The notes below the pieces were generated by a model. That model worked only from the letters and a program-made list of their open reading frames with translations. It ran no database searches and was not told the origin of the DNA. This document shows, one piece after another, positions 39,521 to 50,783 of a stretch of DNA of 64,000 bases. The translations under genes were made by a program, and so were the position numbers. Position 1 is the stretch's first letter. Each line of letters starts with the position of its first letter. Source of the stretch: Aquilaria yunnanensis (Eukaryota; Streptophyta; Magnoliopsida; Malvales; Thymelaeaceae); the NCBI GenBank assembly GCA_039654915.1, contig CM077599.1, forward strand, positions 1,614,501 through 1,678,500, in the 5' to 3' direction.

Positions 39521-40882
39521 TTAACTTAAATCTTTGTGGAAATTATCTAAAATCAGCTGAAAAGCATGACAGTTCCTAACTATGGCCTTAAGAAAAAAAA
39601 AAGAGTTATCTGCAAAAAAAAAAAGTGAATTAACACTAAGCATGTCCTTACAAGTTGAATTCTTTCCAATTGTCCATTGTTTGCTGCACTGGTCACCATC
39701 TAAGATAGAGTATCTGTCATCATAATAAAAATATAAGGGGACAATGGGTCCCATCTCTAAACTCTAGATGAATAAAAAACTAGTGAAGGCTTTCGATTAA
39801 ACAACAAGCTATAAGAGACATATAAGATTAGTTTCATAACCTAGCCTATCCAGACTTCATCAACCCATTTTCCTCAATAGTTGATTTACAAAATCCTATT
39901 CAACCCTACCATAGGCCTTACTCATGTCAACCTTCAAAGCTAATTCATCTACCAACCATTTTTTTTCTTAACATTCAAATGGTGAAAGACCTCATGAGCA
40001 GTAATGATATTTTCCTATATTAATCTGCCTTTAATAAAAACATTTTGACATGGAGAAATAAGTATATTAAGGTAGGGCTTCAATGTATTAACCAAAATTT
40101 AAGAGATAATTCTAAAAAAAAAAAAAGTTGCACAAACTAATAGGGTGGTAGTGGGACACTCTTTCAAAGCAAACAAGCTTATGTATAAGAATAATAAATG
40201 TCTTATTCAAGGAAGGATTTAGAGTACCCTAGTTAAGGAAGGATGTCAACATCCTTACAATGCTTTCCTCAACATCATCCCAGTAACTTTGATAGAAGAC
40301 CCCTGAAAACCCATTAGGCCTCGGTGCTTTAACCCCCTTCCTCCTATTTGGAAGGCTGCTGCTTTTATTTCTTCCTAAAAAGCAACCTTAGTGAAGTCCT
40401 GGTTGATAACAGGAGTAATCACAGTTTTAACATGCTGAAAGACAATTGACATATCCCTATCTCCAATAGTTTGAAACAAGTTCTGATAATAAATAGTGAA
40501 CATATTCTAGATTTTCCCTCATCCTCTATCTAATGATCTTTTCCATCTTTAATCTTAAGATTTTGTTGAAAGCTCTCATTTGAATAGTTGTGTGATAAAA
40601 GACCGTTGTGTTCTCATCACTTAATTTAAGCCAACTCAGTCTGCTTCTTTAAGGCCAAAATAATTCTTCCCTAAACCAGAGTTACTCAATGTTCCCAATA
40701 ATTTGCCTTTCATCTCTTGATGCATTAAAGTTAGTACTATCTTGAATTTCTACTAGTTTTTGTAGCAAATTGTTTAATTCATCCTTATTATTCTTAAAAT
40801 GAACCTTACTCCAAGAAATTAGCTCTTGTTCACTTCTCCTGAGTGTTCTTATTAGCTCAATTCTAGGTTGTTGATCTAACAT
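39521..40882 (-). pseudogene. LINE reverse transcriptase remnant
   Basis: The frame at 40682-40882 (RRSEQELISWSKVHFKNN...) matches the spacer between endonuclease and reverse transcriptase. The catalytic box near 39600 reads FFADNSFFFLKA in place of FADDSFIF, so the second catalytic Asp is Asn. The surrounding domain is broken by many stops. The enzyme cannot be active. Confidence 0.7.
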
Positions 40883-40959
40883 AGGAGACTAGGCTTTAAC
40901 TATGTACTGCTAGTCGACAACCCTCCTTTTTGGTCCATATATGTTCAAACCTAAAGATC

Positions 40960-41480
40960 TTCCTACCTCTCTTGTTAGATACATCAGAATCTAAGATAAT
41001 AGGAATATGATTTGACCTGATTCCAGGGTGATGAAAAAGCTGAAATCTAGGGAAACACTCTCTCTAAATAGAATTGAACAAAGTTCTGTCTAATCTCTTC
41101 ATTATTGAACCTATATCTCTTTTGTTATGCCAGGTATAACATTAACCTTTGAACCTAATATCTTGAAAACCAGTGTCAAACAATAGCTCCTGAAATGCAA
41201 AAATTTTCCTAGGATCCTTTAGATTCCCCCCCTCACACACACAACTTTCTCTTGTTGACTAAAAATGTCATTAAAATCCCATATACCAAGCTAGGATTCC
41301 AGGCAGACGCCCTCAACTATCCTTCTTAAATCTTGTCAGTTCTCTAATATTTCCATAAAATTTGGTGAGGCATAGATCCAAGCAATTCTTAAAACCTGTT
41401 TTAAGGCCAAATTTTTAACCTTGGTGTCTATGAAATTCCTAGAAGCACTCAATACATCTATCTATACCTTATCATTCCAC
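40960..41480 (-). pseudogene. LINE endonuclease remnant
   Basis: On the - strand near 41280-41260 the frame reads WDFNDIFSQQEK, matching the GDFN(D/E)I motif of apurinic-type endonucleases in plant LINEs, with the first Gly replaced by Trp. Upstream in the element, RIAWIYASPNFMEILENW resembles the expected strand before it. Frame changes and stops surround these pieces. Confidence 0.65.
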
Positions 41481-42022
41481 TTCAAAGTAAGCCCCTAATA
41501 ACCCTATAAGTTCAACAATGTGCATTTAAGAACTTACAACTCCCCCTGATAACCTTATAGGTTCAACAATGTGCATTTAAGAACTTACAGCTCATTCTTT
41601 CTTTATCAACAATCTCATCTTTGTTTTTTATTTTCATGAAGAAATAAATATGGGGTTTATAGCATAGTACTAAATGCTACAAGCTATGAACTATCAGAGT
41701 ATAACCAAAACCTTAACAGTTCCACTTAAGTAAACCATGATGCCTGAGTGGCTTGGGCAGGGAAGCCACCACTCCTTTTAGTGCTAGTCACAGTAGAGCC
41801 ACTAAGCTCCTGAAGCTTCTACTTAGGAGGATTGCATCTTTTATTTTTTAATTGATCAGAATTATATTGGTTCATAGTCACAAACTCAGCATCAAGTGGC
41901 AGCTCCATCATGAAAGGCATCTGTAGTTTACCAATTGGTTGTTGGACCAAGGCTAAAGAAGACTCACCAATATAATGAGTCTACATTAAATTTGGATTTA
42001 ACTCAGAAGGTAAGTTCCTATG

Positions 42023-42247
42023 CTAAGCAGAACTAGTATGCCTTTGGGACTTAGAAACATTTGAGTTTGCATTTGCTTGAAACTCAGTTTGTGGGGATCC
42101 TAAAGGTTTACCAGATTCTATAATGGTCCCAACATACAAATATATAGATTTGCTCCAAAAAGGAATATTGTTAAGCACAGGAATCTCTCTAGGTGTACTA
42201 GCTCTTATCCAAGGGCCAAATTTCTGTTGACCAGTGTTTAACAACAC
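42023..42247 (-). pseudogene. LINE ORF1 C-terminal fragment
   Basis: 74-residue remnant (GQQKFGPWIRAS, with a Pro/Asn-rich continuation) of the part of ORF1 after the zinc-knuckle region; GPWI(R/K)A is typical of plant LINE ORF1 proteins. No knuckle cysteines are readable in the open part. Confidence 0.5.
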
Positions 42248-42578
42248 AAGCTCAGAAGCAAACCAACACTAATCCTCCAAGACACCTAGCCTAACACAAC
42301 TATAGCATAAGTCCCTTAATTTCTCATATCTCAAACCCACCCACATTTTTGCCTCTCTCTCTTTTTAAGCATTCAATTATCATCTAATTCATCAACTTTA
42401 ACCTATAAGAAACCTCGGCATAAGTCACCCTTCTCAATGTCCACCACAGATCCCACTTTCCTGCCTATTTTTAAGGTAACATCCTCATTCATATATCCTA
42501 AGGACAGCCTATGAATCTAAACCTAAATCTATAACCTATTTAGATCTAGTTCCTTTAAGGTTTTCCTTAAGCCTTACC

Positions 42579-42887
42579 TTAATAAACACACACAGCAACA
42601 ACTATATTCCAAGGACTAAAATTAATGATTTCATCAATAAAGCTCTCAACAGCCAACATCACTTGGAACAGTTTCCTACCTAGCAAATAAACCTGTTTAA
42701 TGCCAAATCTCTTCCAAGCTTTCATCAACACAGAAACAATTGCTACAGGAATAACTCTTTTTGTAGTAGGCAACCTTCCAACCAAGAGAGTAGGTTTCTC
42801 TCGCAGCACCAAGTCGTGAGTAAGATCCAGAAAAATCTCCTCATCATATTATTGGGTATTGTTGGGGGAATCAAAGTTTTCAGCCAT
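42579..42887 (-). pseudogene. LINE ORF1 N-terminus (DUF4283-like)
   Basis: Starts MAENFDSPNN at 42887, stops at about 42849, then continues in the same frame with LDLTHDLVLREKPTLLVGR, a run through AWKRFGIKQVYLLG, and FSPWNIVVAVCVY. This is the layout of the DUF4283 domain found at the N-terminus of plant LINE ORF1 products, with the final W region. The stop near codon 13 disables it. Confidence 0.65.
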
Positions 42888-43378
42888 GGTGTTGTGATAC
42901 TGTCCAGAAACCAAAGATAGAGGAAATATAATCAACACAAAGGAATGACGGAATTTCAATAAGCAAGAAACTTAAAATGACACTGAGACTTAGAATCTCA
43001 GGAATAGCAACCTCGCAAGAAAACAGGTAAGCATAAAAGAATCAATTAAAAGGTGAAAAAAATCTAAATCTAGGCTAGTTGTCGAATGTTGGCTGACACA
43101 ACACTGTTCCATTAAGATTAGTGATATTTTAGCCTGCGAAACTACTAAAATCAAAGTGAATCAAGACAGAAAAGATAACTAAGATTGCTCACAAAGAGCC
43201 TTATGTCTTCTGAATCTAACTTAAGCAGATTGATTGCATCAACCCACGTAGATCCGACTGAAAGAATTGAATCGACTTTGATAATGATAAAAGGTGGGAA
43301 AAATGAACAAAAGTAGTTAGGGACTCGCACACCAAAAAATGAGAGAAAAACTCTCACATAAGAGAAAAAATTATTCAA

Positions 43379-45505
43379 CGCTAACTAATAAATTACAAAT
43401 TTTATAATTAAAATATTAAATCTAATGGTAAAATTAATTATTTTATAAGATAAAAAAATATCAAATAATAATACGAGTATAAAATGTTTACACTTCTGGA
43501 AATGAATTCTTATTGAACTGTATCAATGACAGCCACGAGCTAACATCTATATAATACATGAAAGTGGAAGAAGTTAACATGGTTGTGACACTTATCCTTT
43601 GTCTGTTGGGTTAATGCCAGTTTTAGCCCTCATTTTTAGACTATAGCTGTGAAGCGGTCCCTGTGTTTGTGGGAGTTTACGTTTTAACATACACTATGTA
43701 TAACACGTGTCCTCAAGGAGGTGGAATAATTTCACAGAGACCCTTTTGTGGGTAAATTATGGGGGTTGGTCCTTTGGTTTTTGTAACTTAATGAATCTGG
43801 CTAGGCAATTCAGTTTCAGCCCTCCATTGTACAGGCCAAGCGACGTCAGTGTAGAGGAAACACAATGATTGTATGTCTAGGTGTCATTTGAGGAAATGTA
43901 TGATGACTAGCGTGGTTTGCAAAGGTAAAGTAGGGTGATACTGCTAACTTCATGTTTTCATTATTTTTGTTTTTCAACACTGATTTGTGTCAGTTTTGTA
44001 TATGTTGTAAAATAAGGTGATTTCTATACCTTATTGTTTATGGTATTTTTTTTTTGTTTAAAATGGACATGTGTCCATTTTGTGTGTGTTGTTAGGTTAA
44101 TGTGTCTATGTAGCAAGATAGTATGGGATACGTGGGCAGATGGAGAGGAATTGCATGCAATGAAGGGATGGTTTCATCCGACAGCTATAGCTAGCAGTGA
44201 CGGATGATAATAAGTGCTTTATTCCCTTGCTCTGTGTATATAGGTGTTGTCAGCGGAAGCAGACAGGTTGCTCTTCCTGATATTTGCTCTTTTGATCATC
44301 TAGACTTCCAATACAGTGTAGCATCCACAACATCTATATCCATACTTTGTTCTCGATCTATTTTGTATCTAGATTTTGTTCTCGGTCCTTTGTCAGTTTC
44401 CAATGTATTTCTGGCATTCAGCTGTAGAATTTGTGTATTCATCATGTGTTGTTCGTGTCTACTGTTTTATTGCCTCGGTTCATATATATAGGTGTTGTCG
44501 GTTTCCAGTGAGTCGAGTGATAGTTTTCATAATCTGTTGCAGCTGACAATAGCTGGATTTCGTATCAGTGTGAGCCGAAGAAGGTGATTGCTAAGCAATT
44601 TAGGTCCCTTTTGGATGTTTATCTAGATAGTTGTTTTTTTTCTTTTGCATTGTTTTCCATAGCAAATTCTTTCTTCCAGCAGTGTCTTAGCCAAACTAGC
44701 AGTTCAGACAGGATTTGTTATTTTGTTTTTTCTCTTCTTGGTTGTCTCTCTTTTAGCTTTCAATTTTGTAATAGTTATGTTATTTTTTATTCACAATTAT
44801 TTGTTTTTCTAAAATGGAGCTACTTTGCTTATCACCAATAACTATTTTAGCTAAATTATGTTCCAAATTGTTGTTATCTATACCTTTATATGTAATAGAA
44901 GTTTCAGTCGACAGATTTTTTTTCACATCTATCTGTGTTCCTATGCCTTCTTCCCAACAAATTGCAATGCCCATTATTGTGTATGGATAATCAAAAATTG
45001 ATGTTGGTCATGACTTAGAAAATGATATCATAACAAGAGTGTTGAAGACAAGTGTAATCTGAACATCTATAAAGCGTGTCATTGTTTTCTATTGGAATGG
45101 AAATTTTTGTTGGAATTCTCAAATTATTATGTTGATTTTGAAACTTCTTTTTTTGAGAAAAAACTAGGTTGTTTTTAGTTTGCTGTATAAATATATATAT
45201 ATATATATATTATCATTTAATGAAAATTAGTATTAGAATTTTAGTAAATCGTAGCCCCAACCAAAACAAGGAATAAAAACTTTGGCTTTTGAGTATATTT
45301 TTGCAAAATATGGTGATGGGAGGGACTAGGACATAAATTAGATAAAATAATTACTCATATATATATATATATATTCAAAAGCATCTTTACAAGATATATT
45401 AGGATATACCTAAGGATGATATTAAGTTTATCAAAATCTTTGAAATAGAAAAAATTTATAATTTGCAATTCATGTTCTTCTATATTTATTGCAATACAAA
45501 AACCT
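43379..45505. other. Intergenic, probable interior of a Helitron-like element in the right part
   Basis: No gene is supported. TAGGTGTTGTC follows TATATA at both about 44240 and 44485. The frames at 44204-44491 and 44584-44841 are Cys/Phe/Ser-rich and look compositional. TA microsatellites lie at 45188-45211 and 45357-45373. The 5' end of the Helitron-like element ending at 45539 should lie here but was not located. Confidence 0.35.
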
Positions 45506-45539
45506 TCACCCGCAGAGGAGCGCGGGGAAATTTTCCTAG
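45506..45539 (+). mobile_element. Helitron-like 3' terminus
   Basis: CCCGC (45509-45513) and GCGGG (45522-45526) can form a 5-bp stem with an 8-base loop, followed nine bases later by CTAG (45536-45539) and then a T. This is the 3' signature of Helitrons: a GC-rich hairpin shortly before CTRR, inserted before T. It is a small island of GC in AT-rich DNA. Only the 3' end is claimed. Confidence 0.6.
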
Positions 45540-46246
45540 TGAACTCTACTTAGGGTTAGAGAGCAGGGAGTAGGGACACCGAGCAGCATGAGAGAATATT
45601 GTATGCGCCAATTGAAATCGGACAGCAATCCCATCCAATGTCCATTATCCATGCGCCAGCGCACTGGGTCTGCTGGGGCAGCCTTGGCCCAAAAGCAAGG
45701 CCAGCACAGCAAATCAGATTCCTATCCACCGAATCCAACTCACTCTTTTTGTTTCCTCACGCTTCTCCACACTCCTCAATCGCGCGTGCTTCTTCATTTT
45801 TGTGAAATAAATAATGACACGTTCCTCTTCAATTTTTCATCAACTTCCATTTTTCCAACTTGACACTTTTTTTTTTTTTTAAATTGGATAGCTATTCGTT
45901 ATCGTTTTAATTATTATATTATACTACTCTCACTTTTTTCACTTAAATTTAACTTCAATTTATTTATATTATTATATAATAAAAAAATAAAATATATTTA
46001 AATTTTATAATTTTTTATTTATTATTTATACATAAAGGATTTCACTTATATATAAAAATATTAAAAATAAAAATTATAAATTAATTACTGTGAATAATGA
46101 AATGTTGTAAAAAATTTGAGATGAATTTTTTTATATTTTTTTAAACTTTTAAATCAAGAACCGAAGCTTATTTTTTTTCGGATTAATTGGAACGTTCCTC
46201 AATGACGTACTCGTACGTGTATGGTTTGACTTTTATTTTTTTTTGC
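45540..46246. other. Intergenic, nothing seen
   Basis: The first 300 bases have balanced composition and open frames on both strands without a recognised domain (45556-45863). The rest is AT-rich. Confidence 0.4.
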
Positions 46247-46690
46247 GAAAATTACAATTACCCGTCTTAGGTTTATTTTAACATATAGTTTATCCCCTTA
46301 TTTTTAAAAACCTACATCTTGCCCTGGATTCTTTTATACTATCTAATAATAACTTCTAAAACTGTAATTTAAACTATACAATAGTTATCTTTCAGTAATG
46401 TCAGTCTCTCTATTTTTTTTATAGTTAACAGATATTTAAAATTATTAATTTTTTTTTCTGTAAATACAATTTTCTTTCTGTAAATACATATAACTATTTT
46501 TTAAAAGCCTATGAAAAAAATATCAAAATCTTGAAATTATTATAATATAGTTATCAAATAGTTTAATTTAAAATTTTAAAAGTTGTTGTTGGACACTATA
46601 AAAAAAGTAGAGGTAAAGTGTAGATTTTTTAAAATACATAAAAGCAAATTTTAAATTAAATCAAACCACATAGAGCTTTTGTAATTTATC
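46247..46690. mobile_element. Foldback MITE, copy 3
   Basis: About 444 bp with ends GAAAATTACAATTACC and GAGCTTTTGTAATTTATC, nearly self-complementary. The left block TACTATCTAATAATAACTTCTAAAACTG pairs with the right block AAATTTTAAAAGTTGTTGTTGGACACTATA. It matches copy 2 (15651-16080) along its whole length. Confidence 0.8.
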
Positions 46691-47029
46691 CTTTTTTTTT
46701 TAACGTTCCTCTTTTTTCTTTTTTTTTTTTTTTATCCTCTCCCGGGAAGGATCCAAAGTGATCCCGTGTCACTATGCAATGGTTGCTTATGGTTTTGGTT
46801 GCATTTGCATAAGATTGTTAATGAGTGATTATCAGTAATTATTTTGACATGTGCTGGTGGTTTGATTCTCATTTGTACACCGCTTGAAAATCCTTACACT
46901 TTAAGAAACCCGAAAACCATTTTTAAACATCTTTTGTAAAATTTTTATTAGCTTCTTATGTTGGATGAGGAAACAAAAATAGTTATATGTTGAACGTGAT
47001 TTACCCATTATACTCATATATTTACAGTA
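46691..47029. other. Intergenic, nothing seen
   Basis: T-rich start and otherwise unremarkable sequence without a gene. Confidence 0.4.
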
Positions 47030-47900
47030 TTTATAAAACTGTCACCACATTTTGAACAGCATAAATAGATAAATGAACACACTCATACAATATGGTCATC
47101 GCATTTTAAATAACATATTTTATGAAATGAACATCACTGCATTAAACAGCAACTTCCTGTAGAAAGAATATCTTATTGTACTAAGATTAACACTAATTTG
47201 TACATCGATATTTTCAAACTACAAATGCTATTATTATCAAATTATCTATAACATATTACAGAATAGTACATCTTACAATATGAATAGCATATAAGAAAAT
47301 ATCACATTTATATAAATAGAAAAACACTTATTACTAAACGAATCATTATTTACAAATAGTAAAAAATGTTGTAATTTATTGTTTCGTTTAACAAAAAGTG
47401 TTGTTCATTTTCTTAAAATATGCTGTTCAAGCATAATCACATTTTTTGAAATAATGTGGAAGTGAGGTGTACATAAATAATGTAAATATTATTCAAAAAT
47501 AATGTTTTTCAATTCAAATAAATGTGTTGTTTTGTAGTGCACTATTCATTTTGTAATATATATTATTCATAAATGATGTTGTTCCTTTCAGTAAGAAATG
47601 TGGTTTTATTCTTATAAATGTGGTGTTGTATAAAATATTATTAATTTTGGAAGAAATACTGTTCGTAAATAATATTATTTAATTCATTAAAAAATATTGT
47701 TCTCTTCAGATAAATGTGCAGTTCTGTGATGTATTATTTCCTCCAGACAAATGTACTATTCAAGAAACAATGATAGTTTTATAAATAATATTATTGGATT
47801 CATTAAGAAATATTATTCTCTTCAAATAAATGAGTTATCCTATGAAGTGTTGCTCATTTAAGATAAATTTATTATTTAAGATATAATGACAAGTTAAGAA
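47030..47900. repeat. Degenerate minisatellite of AAATAATGTTGTTCA phrase
   Basis: Clearest between 47330 and 47890, where AAATAATGTT or AAATGTGTTGTT, followed by TT(C/T)ATT and TTAAAAA or TTAAGAAA, recurs with changing spacing. Examples are ATTAAAAAATATTGTTCTC, ATTAAGAAATATTATTCTC and ATAAATGATGTTGTTCC. The 47030-47330 part has the same flavour with ATTTTGAACAGCATAAAT-like words and is partly inverted. It holds no ORF. Confidence 0.6.
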
Positions 47901-48199
47901 ATATAATAAAAGTATGAGTGTAACATGTAGTTCAGGAGTATTTTATTCCAACTCTATAATAAATAAATAAATAAATAAGCTGCAGCCAAGGTACGTTACA
48001 CTTCTATGATTTCATAACTTACATCCTTTAGTTTCTTATCTGAAGACAAAAATAATTTTATCCATATTGCGACTTGCGAGTGCTTACGGCTACTAGTGGG
48101 TTGGTTAAACGAAAGCAGAAAGCAAGTGCGGGGGTTTTTTTGTTTATAATTAGAATAATAACACAAGGAAGGAAAATTAAGAGAAGTAAAAAAGCCGCG

Positions 48200-48935
48200 A
48201 TGATGTGGCTGAAGCTACTTTTTCTCTTGGTACAATTACGACCGCACACTTCGGAGTCTTGGAGCAATGATCAAAGAGCCACGTGGTGCTTGCAGTACCT
48301 GGGAACAATTAGAAAGAAATGTTACACTTGAAATTCTATTAGGGGCTGCTGCTTTAGTAGCTTCCAATAGGGCTTGGAGTTCGGCTTCCAGTGCTAACTT
48401 GCAGAAAGGAAAGCGCCTCCTAGTTTGCAAGTTAGGTTACCCATTAATACCCATCCAAACCTATGCTACAGCTCCCATTCCGACAAATTGTAGCCATGCT
48501 CCATCTACAATAAAAATATTTAGAGAGTGAAACAAAGGCTTTTGATTGTTTGATCCCCATACATGATATAGAGGATGTGGTTGAAGAAAGAATGATTATA
48601 TTTAATTTGGTATCCTCTTGATGTCATGATATGTTGAATTAACACGTCCCATCTTGCTATAATTGATTGGACATAAAATATTGCATACTAAAAGACACAC
48701 TTATTTCCATCTAACCAAATTAGCCAAAAGATTGAGACTAGGTAGACAAGCCACTTATACTGTTATTTTTTTTCTGCTTGCAAGCAAAGCAGAAAGCCAA
48801 GCTTCAAATGTCAGAAAAATCCCACTTATAGAAATAGAAGAAGTTACCTCATACTTTACACAAACCCTGACATTCCCAAAATAAATGGTAAGCCATCTCA
48901 CGTGCTGCATGACACCTAGCGCATATGTGTAGTTA
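48200..48935 (-). mobile_element. LINE 3' fragment (zinc region and RNase H)
   Basis: On the - strand, 48925-48860 reads CARCHAAREMAYHLFWEC, the zf-RVT motif of plant LINEs. After a broken interval, 48525-48236 gives VDGAWLQFVG, then LALEAELQALLEATKAA and SSVTFLSNCSQVLQAP, the RNase H domain. The Asp at the LLEA..SDC position is Asn (SNC). Stops are scattered throughout. Only the 3' end is present, as is usual for 5'-truncated LINE copies. Confidence 0.75.
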
Positions 48936-49396
48936 AGATTACTTGCTGTGGGTAATGCAAATGTGGGTTTTGAAACTGTGTTGGGGATAAGAGAAGGAAG
49001 GTGAGTGTAATTTATCCTCAGATAAAATCAAAATTATGTTGTTATTTTATGCGTGGAGACAGCTGAAGGATCAAACATCACGTGGAAGTGAAATTGACCA
49101 AAGGGAAAACAATTTAAAACAGCACAAGTGTTTGGCTAAAACATTTTGGAGCTTAATTTAGCTATCTTTCCAAACACAGCAATTAATATTATATATATAA
49201 AGATTAAAGAATCCCTTCCCCACCCACTTTAATTATATTTTGTTATCTCCAAGTCGTTTTCTCTTGGTAAGCCACTCTTCGCCATCCCTATCGTTTCCCT
49301 CCATTTCTTTTCCTACATTCGTTTCCATTCGAACGGACCAAATTATATATATATAGAGCGGCAGCACGTCAACATGCACAGAGCGCGTGTGTAGTC
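48936..49396. other. Intergenic, upstream of HSFC1
   Basis: No gene. From about 49200 onward the sequence is more C-rich and probably belongs to the distal promoter of HSFC1. Confidence 0.4.
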
Positions 49397-49406
49397 AGAA
49401 ATTTCT
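49397..49406. promoter_or_regulatory. Heat shock element, palindromic AGAAATTTCT
   Basis: AGAAATTTCT is a perfect inverted pair of the nGAAn unit (nGAAnnTTCn), the minimal binding site for a heat shock factor dimer. It lies 270 bp upstream of the HSFC1 start codon. A third unit is not clearly in phase, so binding could be weak. Confidence 0.5.
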
Positions 49407-49528
49407 AACCCACTTTGGGGCCATGAGGTTTGATGGAAGAGGAGGGCCGTGGGGCCCATCTGCTGACCCGGATAAATATCGGACCCATCCCGTAACGATG
49501 CCACGTAGCCCCACCCCACAGCATCCGT

Positions 49529-49545
49529 TATAATTATATATCCCG
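49529..49545 (+). promoter_or_regulatory. Probable TATA box of HSFC1
   Basis: TTATAATTATATATCCC lies about 130-145 bp upstream of the start codon. The C-rich stretch after it (CCCGGTGTCCCTCCCTC) is suitable for a transcription start. A second TATATATATA at about 49344-49354 is an alternative. Confidence 0.4.
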
Positions 49546-49675
49546 GTGTCCCTCCCTCGTCTTGCAGAAAGAAATGCGACAACGCAAAGTCCAGATGCAG
49601 CAGGACCAGGAAAGAGAAAATTAGTTTCTAAACGAGCTGCAGCAAATTATAGAGGGTAAAAGAGCAGATAGAAAA

Positions 49676-50783
49676 ATGGAGGATGGAAAGGACGTCGTGG
49701 CACCGTTTGTGGCGAAGACTTATCAGATGGTGAACGATCCCACGACGGTAATGCTCATCACTTGGGGCAAAGCCAACAACAGCTTCATCGTCGTTGACCC
49801 TCTCGATTTCTCCCAGAAAATCCTCCCTGCCTATTTCAAGCACAATAACTTCTCCAGCTTCGTCCGCCAGCTCAACACTTATGTGAGTCGCTGTCTACCC
49901 GTCTGATTATATACATGTTTGGCCACGGCGTTTTATTGAATACAGTAAATATATATAGTACTAGATAGATAGTACTGTTCATTTCTCTTTTTTAATTAAT
50001 CACGGAAAAAAAAATTGTGATTCTTGTCAGGGGTTTAAGAAGGTGGATCCAGACAAATGGGAATTCGCGAACGAGTGGTTTCTTAGGGGGCAGAAGCATC
50101 TGCTGAAGAACATAGTCAGGAGGAAGCACTGTAAGAATCCGCACAGAAATGGGGACTTGGACAACGAAGACTTGGTGATGGAGATAGCGAGGTTGAGGGA
50201 GGAGCAGAAGGCGCTGGAGGATGAGCTTCTGGGGATGAACAAGCGCCTCGAGGCCACAGAGAGACGGCCGCACCAAATGATGGTCTTTCTCAACCGGGTC
50301 GTTGAGGACCCAGACCTCCTCCCTCTTATCATGCTCCAGAAGGAGCGGACGCGCCAGATCAAGGCCGAGAAGCGTCGTCGCTTATTGATTTCCTCCTCCC
50401 CCACCACCTCCTCCGGAAGTATTGGCGCTTCGGGTTCGTTGAAGTCTGAGGAGGAGCCGCATGAAGGGGCTATAGGGGTGGTTTCGGAGTCCCCGGAATC
50501 CGGGTTGAACAATATCGACGGGTTCGGTAGTCCTAGTATTTACGGGTCGTCGTCATCCCCGGAGGACACCGTCGGGTTCTATGATAGCGGGTCGATGGTT
50601 AGCTATGATTGCGACACAGCGGTTCGGTTACCTGCAGCTATGACAACGGCGGAGACAGGGAGCACCGCGTCGGATGGTCGAATTGCGAGTATGGGGTCTT
50701 TCGGGGAAATGGCAGCGGGGTTAGAGGCTCGCCCATCACCGCCTTACCCCTTCTCTTTGTTTGGTGGTGGCCTTCAGCTTTAG
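49676..50783 (+). CDS. HSFC1: Class C heat shock transcription factor
   Basis: Two exons, 49676-49882 and 50031-50783, joined at the HSF-typical intron inside the DNA-binding domain, give 319 residues. The DNA-binding domain spans about 8-103, with the recognition helix region [22 protein letters not shown]. An oligomerisation coiled coil follows (about 115-165, [16 protein letters not shown]), then [16 protein letters not shown] and a basic nuclear signal KAEKRRR (180-186). The tail is Ser/Gly-rich and ends [14 protein letters not shown], which matches the PYPFSLF end of Arabidopsis HSFC1. Class C factors lack the AHA activator motifs and none is seen here. Unusually, residues 25-26 are Val-Met where HSFs have Asp then usually an aromatic (TDWLITW-type). 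A perfect heat shock element upstream suggests control by other HSFs. Start context and length agree with the family. Confidence 0.95.

Larger units (their letters stand above)
37530..43378 (-). mobile_element. Decayed L1-type LINE retrotransposon
   Basis: Read on the - strand from 43378 to 37530 the order is that of a plant L1 element: a leader, a first ORF start (42887), an endonuclease region, reverse transcriptase, zinc-finger-like region and RNase H, ending after CATTTACTTGG and a short A run (about 37520-37535). Almost every segment is cut by stops or frame changes, so it is dead. The length of about 5.8 kb suggests a nearly full insertion. Target duplications were not resolved. A 51-bp tandem duplication lies inside it near 41500-41600. 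Confidence 0.8.

Noticed and set aside
48074..48530. Two + strand ORFs (85 and 87 aa)
   Set aside because: They are antisense to the RNase H fragment of a LINE, which is recognisable on the - strand.
50027..50512. 161-aa - strand ORF in HSFC1
   Set aside because: It is antisense to the second HSFC1 exon, which is clearly coding on the + strand.
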